Assembly: GCF_000737335.2 (NCBI RefSeq)
Contig: NZ_JMCC02000006.1
Coordinates: 1 to 64,000, forward strand
DNA length: 64,000 bases
Direction of reading: 5' to 3'
Origin: Enhygromyxa salina
GTDB lineage: Bacteria > Myxococcota_A > Polyangia > Nannocystales > Nannocystaceae
The translations under genes and the position numbers were made by a program. Positions 43,589 through 51,808 of this stretch are shown here, piece by piece; the first letter of the stretch is position 1, and every line of letters begins with the position of its first letter. The notes below the pieces were generated by a model. It was given only the letters and a program-made list of their open reading frames with translations, was not told the DNA's origin and ran no database searches.

Positions 43589-45919
43589 ATGGACGCACGC
43601 CTCAGCGAAGAGATCACCAGGCGCATGGGTGTCTGCCCGTCGTTCTTCGGGCTCGCGCGGGCCAACGAGACCGTCTCCCGCCACCTGTGGTTGCACGCCC
43701 AGGGGGCCTACCTCGACAACCCCCTGCCCGCGCTCTTCAAGGAGCGCCTGTTCGTCTACCTCTCCAGGTTCTGTGGGGTGCGTTACTGCCTCACGCGGCA
43801 CGCGGCGTTTCTCATGGGTCGCGGCTACGTCTCGGGTGACCCCGCGTGCCCGCCCATGTCCGGTCCCGACGTGCTCGAGTTGCTAAAGCGCGAGCCGCCG
43901 AGCAGCGCGGAGATCGTCCGGCACTCCGAGCGCCTGTTGAGCGTTCCGGGCCGTCCGATGTCGTGGCCCGCGCCAAATAGCGATCTCGAGGACGCGATCT
44001 TTGGCTGCTGCGTCGCTGTGTTCCTGCACTCGGCACACGCTGTGTTTCCGAACGAAGCCCTTCGGCACGCTCTGTCGCCGCATGACTACTGCAGCCTCGT
44101 CGAGCTGCTGTCCTTCGTCCGGGTCGCACACTTCTGGACGGAGAGCTTCCCAGGCCTGACCCACGAGCACGACGTCGAGCAGCTCCTCTCGGAGCAGATC
44201 GAGATCGCGACCTGGATTGACGCCCAGTACTCGAGTCAGCCGAACGTGATGGGTCATCCGAGCGTCCTCCACACGCAGCTCGTCACGGGTCTCTCGTCGT
44301 TGCGGCGGCTGGTTCTGACCGCGTCCCGAGGGGACGCGCTCATGGGCGCCGAGGCCCTGCTGCGCACGGAGGTGCTGCAAGCCTCCTTCAATTCACTTCA
44401 AGCCCAAGTCGGGGCCGCGCGCCCGAACAGCGTCGAGGCCTACGCCTGGGTCCACGACGCGAAGACCCACGAATTCAGCTTCGTGGGCAGCGCGTACCAG
44501 CGAATCTTTCAACACGTCGGCGACAGTCACAAAGACCGCTCCGCCTGGCTCGAGCTCGTTCACCCCGAGGACCGCCACCTCGCCAAGGCCAGCCTCGAAG
44601 CCGGCCTCGCGGGCGCCGCTTTCGATGTCGAGTACCGAGTCACCTCACCGGCTCGCGGCCTGCGCTGGGTCTCGGAGCGTGGAACGCCGATCCACGACGA
44701 CCACGGGCACCTCGAGCGTGTCGTGGGCGTCGTGTGTGACATTACGGATCGCAGGCGGCAGGAGAGCCAGCATCTGCAGAGGGCGCAGCGGATGCATTCG
44801 GTAGGCACGCTGGCCGCCCGGGTCGCCCATGACTTCAACAATCTGCTCATGGTCATCACGGGTAACTCGGAGCTGCTCGCCGATCACCTGGACTCCGACG
44901 GCCCCGCCATGGAGTACTTGCGGCCGATCGGCCGCGCCGCGGAGCGTGCCGCGGAGCACGTGGAGCGTCTGCTGGCGTTCGCCCGCAAGAACGATGAGAG
45001 CCCGCGAACCGTCAACTTGAACGAGGAGATCGAGGAGCTCCGTCACGTCTTCCAGCACCTCGTGGGGAGCTCGGTGGAGCTCGAGATCCGCTGCGACCCG
45101 GCGATCTCTGCGATCGAGTGCATCCCAACTGATATCGAGCAGATCCTGCTCAACCTGGTCGTGAACGCCAAGGACGCCGTGGCGGAGTCCGGTCGCATCA
45201 CCATCGAGACGCGCGTGGCCGATGCCGAAGATCAGGGCGCGCCGTGGGTGCAGCTGCTCGTCTCCGACACGGGCTGCGGCATGTCCCCGGAGACCATGAG
45301 CAAGGTCTTCGAGCCGTTCTTCACCACCAAGGACCCCGGACAGGGCACCGGGCTGGGGCTCGCCACCATCTACAGAATCGTCGAGGACCTCGGCGGGCGC
45401 ACAACAGTGGAGAGCGAGCTCGGTCGAGGCACGACGTTCACGCTGTGGTTCCCCGGCTGCACACAACAGTCGCAGCAGAAGGGAACGCTGCAACCTCTCG
45501 ACCGCACAATAGGTGCGGAGACCGTGCTGCTCTGCGACGACGACGCCATGGTCCGCCGGGTGCTGTCACAGGTGCTGCGAGCTTCCGGCTACGTCGTCCT
45601 CGAAGCGATCGACGGCCTCGCGGCCCTCGACGTCGCAAAGCAGCACGCCGACTCCATTGACATGGTGATCACCGACGTGAACATGCCGCGACTCGACGGC
45701 CACGGCCTCGCCGATGCTCTCGTCGCGGAAGGACTCGATGTCCCGGTCATCCTGCTCACTGGGTATGGGGAAACGCCTGGAGTCGAGCGACCCGGTGTGC
45801 ACCGCGTCGAGCTCGCCAAGCCGATTCGTCGTCACGATCTTCTGTTGAACATGCGTGATTGCTTCGAGGCGCATGCCCGGAGCAGCGAAGCCAAGCGGCG
45901 GCCAGCTCCTCCGAAGTGA
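43589..45919 (+). CDS. AhpD-like / PAS hybrid sensor histidine kinase
   Basis: A 776-residue cytoplasmic hybrid kinase. Residues about 15-240 resemble an AhpD/carboxymuconolactone decarboxylase-like helical domain (KERLFVYLSRFCGVRYCLTRHAAFLMG, with the Cys pair CGVRYC and a nearby His). A PAS domain (about 285-400) precedes the kinase core with H414 (RVAHDFNNLL) and the ATP-binding NLVVNAKDAV and DTGCGM boxes. A C-terminal receiver domain holds phospho-acceptor D696 (ITDVNMPRLDG). No membrane segment. The AhpD-like domain suggests sensing of peroxide or thiol redox state, an inference. No cognate regulator gene is adjacent. Confidence 0.85.
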   Translation: MDARLSEEITRRMGVCPSFFGLARANETVSRHLWLHAQGAYLDNPLPALFKERLFVYLSRFCGVRYCLTRHAAFLMGRGYVSGDPACPPMSGPDVLELLKREPPSSAEIVRHSERLLSVPGRPMSWPAPNSDLEDAIFGCCVAVFLHSAHAVFPNEALRHALSPHDYCSLVELLSFVRVAHFWTESFPGLTHEHDVEQLLSEQIEIATWIDAQYSSQPNVMGHPSVLHTQLVTGLSSLRRLVLTASRGDALMGAEALLRTEVLQASFNSLQAQVGAARPNSVEAYAWVHDAKTHEFSFVGSAYQRIFQHVGDSHKDRSAWLELVHPEDRHLAKASLEAGLAGAAFDVEYRVTSPARGLRWVSERGTPIHDDHGHLERVVGVVCDITDRRRQESQHLQRAQRMHSVGTLAARVAHDFNNLLMVITGNSELLADHLDSDGPAMEYLRPIGRAAERAAEHVERLLAFARKNDESPRTVNLNEEIEELRHVFQHLVGSSVELEIRCDPAISAIECIPTDIEQILLNLVVNAKDAVAESGRITIETRVADAEDQGAPWVQLLVSDTGCGMSPETMSKVFEPFFTTKDPGQGTGLGLATIYRIVEDLGGRTTVESELGRGTTFTLWFPGCTQQSQQKGTLQPLDRTIGAETVLLCDDDAMVRRVLSQVLRASGYVVLEAIDGLAALDVAKQHADSIDMVITDVNMPRLDGHGLADALVAEGLDVPVILLTGYGETPGVERPGVHRVELAKPIRRHDLLLNMRDCFEAHARSSEAKRRPAPPK

Positions 45920-45921
45920 AC

Positions 45922-46853
45922 AGGCTTCCGCGGAGGCCTTCGCTAGATCAGCCCGCCCGCGGGCCGACCTACGAGCGCTGCCGCGCCCAACGCCCAGGCT
46001 TCAGCGGAAGCCTCCGCGAGCGCTCTCGACGGGCGATCCTCTTCCACCACGGCGGACTCGATTTACTGCCAGACCTGGCCTGACTCCACTCAAAAGCCTG
46101 AAGAGCCACATTGGCGCCTGACCTGAACATCGGGATACGTACAATAGACGAATGTCCGATGCCGCGACATTGCACGATTCGTTGAACCAGGAACAGCTCC
46201 AGGCGATCGGCGATGAGATCGCTACATTTGCTGCACGAATCGACGTCGCCGAGCATGCCCTCATCACGCGGCTTCGGGTCTTCGATGCCCACGAAGCGTG
46301 GGGCGGCACGGGGTTTCTCTCGTGTGCGCACTGGCTCAGCTGGCGGATCGGCATTGGGCTAAAGGCGGCACGCGAAAAGGTCCGGGTTGCGCGGGCGCTC
46401 GGCACATTGACAGCGGTTGATGCGTTGTTTAGCCGGGGTGAGCTCAGCTATTCAAAGGTCCGGGCGATAACCCGCGTCGCCACGCCCGAGAACGAGCAAG
46501 AGTTCATTGACGCTGCGGTCCACGCGACCGCGTCGCAGATCGAACTGCTGACCCGGGCCTACAAGCGCTGCCGCGTACAAGCAGAGATCCCTGGCGAGCT
46601 GCCGCGAGACCAGCGCCGCTTCGTCCGGCGAGCCGAGACCCTTGGAGGCATGGTTCGCATCGAGATGCAGTTGACCCCGGAGGAGGCTGCTGTGGTCTGG
46701 GAGGCCATGCAATCAGCCATGTCTACCGGCGAGGCAGAGGCTTCCGCGGAGGTCTCCGTGGCACCGTCGCCAACCCTTCAGGCGCCCAGCGCACAGGCTT
46801 CCGCGGAAGCCTCCACTGAGCCGACCCACGCACAGGCTTCCGCGGGCATGCCT
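45922..46853. repeat. Five copies of an 18-20-bp palindrome
   Basis: Copies of AGGCTTCCGCGGAAGCCT and close variants lie at 45922-45939, 45996-46013, 46738-46755, 46795-46812 and 46834-46853. Two are in the gap before the HNH gene and three are inside its coding sequence, where they encode the linker residues Ala-Ser-Ala-Glu. They look like a REP-type palindrome that has colonised both coding and non-coding DNA. Confidence 0.7.
46118..46145 (+). promoter_or_regulatory. Putative -35/-10 promoter of the HNH gene
   Basis: CTGACC at 46118-46123 and TACAAT at 46140-46145 with a 16-base spacer. The -10 ends six bases before the ATG at 46152. Confidence 0.5.
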
Positions 46854-47603
46854 GCAGATCCCCTGGCCGCCACCTACGGCGAGGAGCTGCAGCAACAGCA
46901 GGCCGACGCGATCGTCAATATCGCGCGGGCCTATCTACAGCACAGCCCCCGCACGCTCAGCTCCGGCTATGAGCTGGTCGTCATCACATCTGAGGACCAA
47001 CTCGAGCACGGTCCCGGTGGGGTCGGTGGGTTCTTGCGTGATGGCACGCCGGTCCCGCTGCACGTGGCGCGCATGCTCGCGTGCGACAGCGCCCGGGTCG
47101 ATGTCGTGACCGGTGCGGACGGGGAGCTGCTCGACGTCGGTCGCAGCACGCGTTCGATCCCCTCCGCGATCACGCGCGCGCTGTGGCTGCGTGACGGCGG
47201 GTGCCGGGTGCCGGGCTGCGGTCGAAAGCGGCATCTGCATGGTCACCACATTCAAGCGTGGGCAGAAGGCGGGCCAACCCGCTTGGCAAATCTAGTGCTC
47301 GTCTGCCCGGGTCACCATCGCATGATTCACGAGGGCGGGCTGTCCGTGGAGGTTCGAGCTGACAAGATCATGTTCATCGATCAGCGCGGTCACACAATAT
47401 TGGCCGCGCCCCCGCGCGTCGGGAGTGACCAAGAGTTAGAGGCGCTCGAGCGGTTCTTGCGTGAGGCGGATCTGCACATCGACGCCAGCACGACAACGCC
47501 CAAGTGGGATGGTCGGCCGATGAACCTGTCGGACACGCTGGACTGGATGTTCATCGCCGACAGGAGCCGGGCGGTGGGGACGGGGGTGGGGACGACCAAC
47601 TGA
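46152..47603 (+). CDS. DUF222 / HNH endonuclease family protein
   Basis: A 483-residue protein of the DUF222-HNH (13E12-like repeat) family. The N-terminal DUF222 region (residues about 5-190) leads to an Ala/Ser/Glu linker built from the palindromic repeats, then a C-terminal HNH nuclease: CRVPGCGRKRHLHGHHI...LVLVCPGHHRMIHEGG, with the Cys pairs and histidines complete. The family is multi-copy in several GC-rich genomes and behaves like a selfish or mobile intron-like gene. A dead fragment of a relative (the RMLACDSARVDVV segment) lies near 57.7 kb in this window. Confidence 0.85.
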   Translation: MSDAATLHDSLNQEQLQAIGDEIATFAARIDVAEHALITRLRVFDAHEAWGGTGFLSCAHWLSWRIGIGLKAAREKVRVARALGTLTAVDALFSRGELSYSKVRAITRVATPENEQEFIDAAVHATASQIELLTRAYKRCRVQAEIPGELPRDQRRFVRRAETLGGMVRIEMQLTPEEAAVVWEAMQSAMSTGEAEASAEVSVAPSPTLQAPSAQASAEASTEPTHAQASAGMPADPLAATYGEELQQQQADAIVNIARAYLQHSPRTLSSGYELVVITSEDQLEHGPGGVGGFLRDGTPVPLHVARMLACDSARVDVVTGADGELLDVGRSTRSIPSAITRALWLRDGGCRVPGCGRKRHLHGHHIQAWAEGGPTRLANLVLVCPGHHRMIHEGGLSVEVRADKIMFIDQRGHTILAAPPRVGSDQELEALERFLREADLHIDASTTTPKWDGRPMNLSDTLDWMFIADRSRAVGTGVGTTN

Positions 47604-47685
47604 CCGATTGCCCCTCCACCCATCATCGTCGCAGCTCGCGTTGCCCGGGGAGCGGTGGTCTCCGTCGGGGGGCTGCCTGTCGCGC

Positions 47686-48370
47686 CTATCGCAATTGCCC
47701 AAGACTTCGCAACACAAACGCGCGTCGCTCGAGTAGCTCGTGTTGCTCGTCCTCGTCCAGGTCAACCTGTTCAACATCGGCCAAGATCTCGTCGATCTCC
47801 TGCAGTGCCGAGCACAGCTCACCTCGAGAGATCATCAACTCCACAATGTCCAGAACGAGATCTCCCGGTGGGCGGACATACAGCGCGCCAGTGCCGCACA
47901 CCCTGCGTTCGTTCCGGGTTAGGTGCGGAGCTGAGGCCCAAGGGCGAGGAGCGGCGACGACGCTGTACCGGGCGTACTGCTAGGAGCTGCGACACTGCCA
48001 TTGGGCCTCAGTGCCGTGCATAACCCGGAACGAACTTAGGGTGTGCGGCACTAGCCTCACGGAGCGCCTGTTCCGCCTCAGCGTGACGTCCACAGCGGGT
48101 GAGGTACGCGCCCGTCGCTCGGTGCCAGACACGCCGGTCATTCGCATCTTCCCATATCGGCCGATTCTCTCGAATGAGTTGCTCGCATTCGTCGAAGCGA
48201 AACATAGATGACAGCGAATGCATCATGAGTGCAAGCGCAGGGACGTTGCCGGGCCGGCGAGCCAAGAAATCCTGGCACAGCTCGTAGAGAGTGGCGTTCT
48301 CCCCGTTCTCAAACGCCGAAACCATGGTCTCCCATAGTGACCTCTCCCAGTCAGTCAGTAGTAGGGGCAT
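47686..48370 (-). pseudogene. TPR-repeat protein gene split by a hairpin insertion
   Basis: The 5' part (48370 to 48008) encodes 120 residues of TPR-like helices from MPLLLTDWERSLWETMVSAF to EQALREASAAHPKFVPGYARH and then stops. The 3' part (47901 to 47686) continues as ALYVRPPGDLVLDIVELMISRGE to the end LRSLGQLR. Joining GGTTATGC to GCTGTATGTC would restore one frame (VPGY-ALYVRPP). Between them lies a long inverted repeat that looks inserted. Either part could still be expressed: the first from the ATG at 48370, the second from a GTG at 47901. Confidence 0.55.
47891..48051. repeat. Long inverted repeat inside the TPR gene
   Basis: Arms 47891-47921 and 48021-48051 match at 29 of 31 positions (outer word GTGCCGCACACCCT, inner word GTTCGTTCCGGGTTA). 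Complementarity continues inward (TGAGGCCCA against TGGGCCTCA), giving arms of about 54 bases around a loop of about 52. The outer arm duplicates, in inverted order, the coding words for SAAHP-FVPG. Confidence 0.8.
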
Positions 48371-48495
48371 CAGTCGTACTCTCCCTCTAGCGCCCCGCGC
48401 GGGTCGGACTCCTGCCTCGGGCCATGTCGAACAGGCCGCCACGTACGAACTGGCTCCGACGGCAACGAGGATGCTGTCGACGAATCCACCGCTTG

Positions 48496-49575
48496 CTAGC
48501 GCACGATCACGACCCCGCGCAGCTCCCCGTCCGAGCGCACTTGCACCGCCGCCGTGTCCCCTGCCGCGTAGTCCCCTTCGATCGCCGCCGCCGCGACGAC
48601 CAGCGCCAACACCCCTGCCGCGACGCCGATCTCACCGACCGAGGCCGAAGGCCAGACCACCGGCAGCCGCTCGCGCGGGGTCCTGTACCCACGCAGCAGC
48701 GCATGCGTGTGCTCCCAGGCGTCGTAGCGCTCGCCGTTGAAATTCCCAGCAATGAACGCAATCTCGGACTCGGGGATGTCGGCGTCCTGCGACGCGGTCG
48801 TGAGCGCCGAGGTGAACGCCTCACCCACGGAGTACGCGGTCCCGCGCACCGTCGCGCGCTCGTACCCCAGGCCGATGCCGCGGACACACACACCCTCGGG
48901 CGCGGCTACTGTTTCCTCGGCCGGCAGGTCGGACTGCGGTGTTCGGACCGCGCGCCCCACCCAAACGAACGCCGCCCCCTCGCCGGGCACCAACCCCTGC
49001 GATTGCTTTGGGCCAAGCAAGCGATCACCCTGGGCCAGCGCCTGCAAGTCGACCTTGCGCAGCAGCGAGTCCGCGCCCCCGATCACGCACCCAACCTCGC
49101 CCGCGATCGCCTGGGTCTCCAGCAGCTCCCGCGCGATCCCCAGCGCCTCGACGCAGCCCGCGGCCCCGCTGCGCAGCACTCGGGAGCAGGGCGCAAACCG
49201 AACCCCGACCAGCGCCTCGAGCCGCCGCAGCAGCTCGCTGTCGCTGACGCCCGCGCTCAGCGGGTGCGCGCGCTCGGGCTCGGGCACCAACCACAGCAGT
49301 GCAGGCTCGGCGCCCGCGGCCGGCTTGCCCACGCACTCGAGCAACGCCCGCCCAGCGAGGTTGAGTAGCCACTCGCCCGGGTCCGCGCGCAGGCGGGGAT
49401 CCGCGGACACCCGCGCGCCGATCTGCGCTTCTTCGTCATCGAGGATCGGCGCTTCGATCGGCGCGAAGCGCTTGATGCCCGCTCGGATCGCCGCGCAGGT
49501 CTGCGGCGCGGTGAGGCCAACGGCGGTCACCGCTCCGTAGCCAAGGATCTGCATGGTCGAGTCGATCACCATCAC
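48496..49575 (-). CDS. Degenerate beta-ketoacyl synthase-like protein
   Basis: A 359-residue protein with the thiolase/ketosynthase fold (MQILGYGAVTAVGLTAPQT at the start, EVGCVIGGADSLL, LVPGEGAAFVWV). The catalytic Cys-His-His set is not conserved: the usual Cys-Ser/Ala-Gly nucleophile loop is replaced by LRSGAAGCVEA and no HGTGT or KxxxGH motif is seen. Related proteins occur beside DUF2169 genes in secretion-type loci, as here, and probably have a structural or adaptor role. It begins 14 bases after the DUF2169 stop; the ATG at 49554 (MQILGYG) is an alternative start. Confidence 0.7.
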   Translation of the reverse strand: MMVIDSTMQILGYGAVTAVGLTAPQTCAAIRAGIKRFAPIEAPILDDEEAQIGARVSADPRLRADPGEWLLNLAGRALLECVGKPAAGAEPALLWLVPEPERAHPLSAGVSDSELLRRLEALVGVRFAPCSRVLRSGAAGCVEALGIARELLETQAIAGEVGCVIGGADSLLRKVDLQALAQGDRLLGPKQSQGLVPGEGAAFVWVGRAVRTPQSDLPAEETVAAPEGVCVRGIGLGYERATVRGTAYSVGEAFTSALTTASQDADIPESEIAFIAGNFNGERYDAWEHTHALLRGYRTPRERLPVVWPSASVGEIGVAAGVLALVVAAAAIEGDYAAGDTAAVQVRSDGELRGVVIVR

Positions 49576-49588
49576 GCACCGCCATCAC

Positions 49589-50764
49589 TCAGTAGAAATA
49601 CGGCCGCCCGACCGGGACCTGATCCGCGCCGCGCAGCTGCACATAGCACTTGCCGCTGGCCCGGGCGCGCAGCCACCCCGGCGGCACGTGGCCGATCACC
49701 AGCTCCTCGATCGGCGGGGTCGAGCGCGCGACCGGCAGCGCGACCCGCCCCGTCAAGCTCAACCGCCGCCGCTCGGGATCGATCTCGATCGTGTCGACGC
49801 GCAGGCCCACCCGCTCGAGCTGCCCCGCCCTGATCGCCCTGCTCGCCCTGATCGCCCTGATCGCGTGGATCGGCACGTCCAGGTGCGGCAGCCGAAACAG
49901 CCACTCGCCCTCGGGCGTGAGGTTGACCAGCCGGACGGGCTCGCCGCCGACGAAGCGCTCGAGCTGCTGATCCGCCGCGACCGACTGATTGCAGGCGGGA
50001 TCGTGATCGTGCGGCAGCAACGGCCAGCGCCGCCGCTGCCAGCCAATGTCAAAGGTCCCCGCCAGCGCCCGCCGGGGCAGCCACGCCCGCGAGACCACCC
50101 CAAACCCCGCCGGTACACAGGCGGTCTGCCGCCGCACCATGGTCGACGCAGGATCTTCAACGTTGGGCAGCTCGCTGAGCACCGCAGGATCACCCGAGCG
50201 CGCCCCCGCCCAGCCGATGCCAAGGGGATTGCGCTGATCGAGATCGAGCTCGCCGTCACGCCCGCGCACCGTGCCGCCGTAGGCCCGCTCCCAGCCCAGC
50301 GGCATCGACACGAAGGGCAGCGGTTCCCCGGGCTGATCGTCGACCCAGACCCGATCACCGGTGACCAACAAGCTCTTGATCAGCTGGGCCTGGCCCGCGT
50401 CGTGGGCCGCCTCGCTGCTCTGGACCCCGTCTGGGTGACCCACGTGGAGCTCGACGAACAGCTTGTCGATCGGGCGCCCACGCGGCGCGTGGGCCTGGGC
50501 GCCCACCACCACCACGTCAACGCGGGGCTTGAACAGCGCCAGATCGGTGTCGGCGAGCGGGCTGCCCAGGCTGGGATCCCCGATGAACTCATCGCACAGG
50601 CGGATCGGCGCCGGGTCGGGCACCAGCTGCGGGCGGCCGTCCGCGCCGATCTCGAACGTGGCCTTGACCACCAACAGCACCGCCTCGCCGCCCTGCCCGT
50701 CCGGCGTCAGCAGGTGCGTCGCCTCGAAGGGCGTGCGGTTGTCCAGCCTGGAGATCGTCGACAC
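49589..50764 (-). CDS. DUF2169 family protein
   Basis: This 391-residue protein matches the DUF2169 family: LDNRTPFEATHLLTPDGQGGEAVLLVVKATFEI at the N-terminus, VPPRG-type central strands (PFVSMPLGWERAYGGT, RNPLGIGW) and NLTPEGEWLFRLPHL towards the end. Such proteins act as adaptors or chaperones that load PAAR-tipped effectors in type VI secretion. The GTG start directly follows the TAG of the upstream gene, with a strong Shine-Dalgarno sequence (GGAGGTGGAG) inside that gene's 3' end, so it is translationally coupled. Confidence 0.88.
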   Translation of the reverse strand: MSTISRLDNRTPFEATHLLTPDGQGGEAVLLVVKATFEIGADGRPQLVPDPAPIRLCDEFIGDPSLGSPLADTDLALFKPRVDVVVVGAQAHAPRGRPIDKLFVELHVGHPDGVQSSEAAHDAGQAQLIKSLLVTGDRVWVDDQPGEPLPFVSMPLGWERAYGGTVRGRDGELDLDQRNPLGIGWAGARSGDPAVLSELPNVEDPASTMVRRQTACVPAGFGVVSRAWLPRRALAGTFDIGWQRRRWPLLPHDHDPACNQSVAADQQLERFVGGEPVRLVNLTPEGEWLFRLPHLDVPIHAIRAIRASRAIRAGQLERVGLRVDTIEIDPERRRLSLTGRVALPVARSTPPIEELVIGHVPPGWLRARASGKCYVQLRGADQVPVGRPYFY

Positions 50765-51721
50765 CTAGCTCCACCTCCCAGCGCGGTCGAGCCCGACCGG
50801 CCAGTAGGGCATCGCCGTGAGCACGTCGACCCAGGTCTGGTGCCGCTCGTCTCGCAGCCAGCCCAGCAACATCTGCTCCGGGGCGACGTGGCGATCGATC
50901 TCGGTCAGCGCCGCGTTGATCTCGTGGCACAGCGCCCAGTAGGCCTGGATCACCCCGATCACCTGCGGATGCCCCACCGGCCCGAACAAGTGATCCGCGA
51001 AGGCGCGCTCGAGCGCTCGAGCGGCGGAGTCCGCCCCGCGCTGCAGGTGTTCGTCGACAACCCGGGCCCACCACCGCTCGACCTGCGCCAAGGCCCGCCC
51101 GAGCGCGCGCAGGTACGAGTTGTACGCGAGCCGGTGAAACTCGCTGGCGTGCTCGAGCGCGACGGGCTTGAACCCACCCGCGCGCAGATCAAAGCCGGCG
51201 CCAAGCAGGCGCTCGAGCCCGCGCTGGGTCCCGTGGCGCAGCTCGAAGTCGAAGGCTTGGGGCCGGTGGGTGTCCGCTTCGACGATCTGCAGGGTCCGCA
51301 TGCTCGGCCGCGGCTCGGGGCTCACGCCGATCGGCGACATCACCAGGTACGCGAGCTTGGCGTGGAGCTTGGGCGCCTCGATCGAGAGCCGCTCGATCAA
51401 CAGCCGCTCGGGTGCGGGCGGGATCAGCTGGTCCGGCGCGCCCTCGGCCTCGCTGCCCCACGCGGCGTCGTCGTCAAATCGCGGGGTCGATCCCCCGCGT
51501 GGCGCCGGGCCCAGCGCTGAGAACCGGCGGTGATAGTCGCGGTAGATCGCCAGCACGCGCGGGTGCGAGGCCACGCCGGCCGGCCAGCGCAGCTTGATCG
51601 CCTTGCGCCCAAGCGTGGCGATGAGCCGCTCCCACCACGGCTCGAGCTCGTCGAGCGCCGCGCCAAGCTCGCTCACGTACGCGGAGTAGAGCTCCGCAAC
51701 CTCTCCCTCCAAGTCCGGCAT
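50765..51721 (-). CDS. Hypothetical protein of the DUF2169 operon
   Basis: A 318-residue protein without signal peptide or membrane helix, rich in Trp, Arg and Glu and probably largely helical (ELYSAYVSELGAALDELEPWWERLIATLG; EHASEFHRLAYNSYLRALGRAL). No known domain is recognised. It ends one base before the DUF2169 GTG start, and its last codons carry the Shine-Dalgarno of that gene. A structural or adaptor role in the same secretion-linked system is inferred from position only. The ATG at 51721 is chosen over an in-frame start 27 bases upstream. Confidence 0.65.
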   Translation of the reverse strand: MPDLEGEVAELYSAYVSELGAALDELEPWWERLIATLGRKAIKLRWPAGVASHPRVLAIYRDYHRRFSALGPAPRGGSTPRFDDDAAWGSEAEGAPDQLIPPAPERLLIERLSIEAPKLHAKLAYLVMSPIGVSPEPRPSMRTLQIVEADTHRPQAFDFELRHGTQRGLERLLGAGFDLRAGGFKPVALEHASEFHRLAYNSYLRALGRALAQVERWWARVVDEHLQRGADSAARALERAFADHLFGPVGHPQVIGVIQAYWALCHEINAALTEIDRHVAPEQMLLGWLRDERHQTWVDVLTAMPYWPVGLDRAGRWS

Positions 51722-51808
51722 GACGACGGCCCCGCGGGGCGGCGGCACATGTTAGCGCCCGAAGGCCACGCGTGTCGACGCTCCGTGCTCGAGCGCTGGC
51801 TGTGGGTC

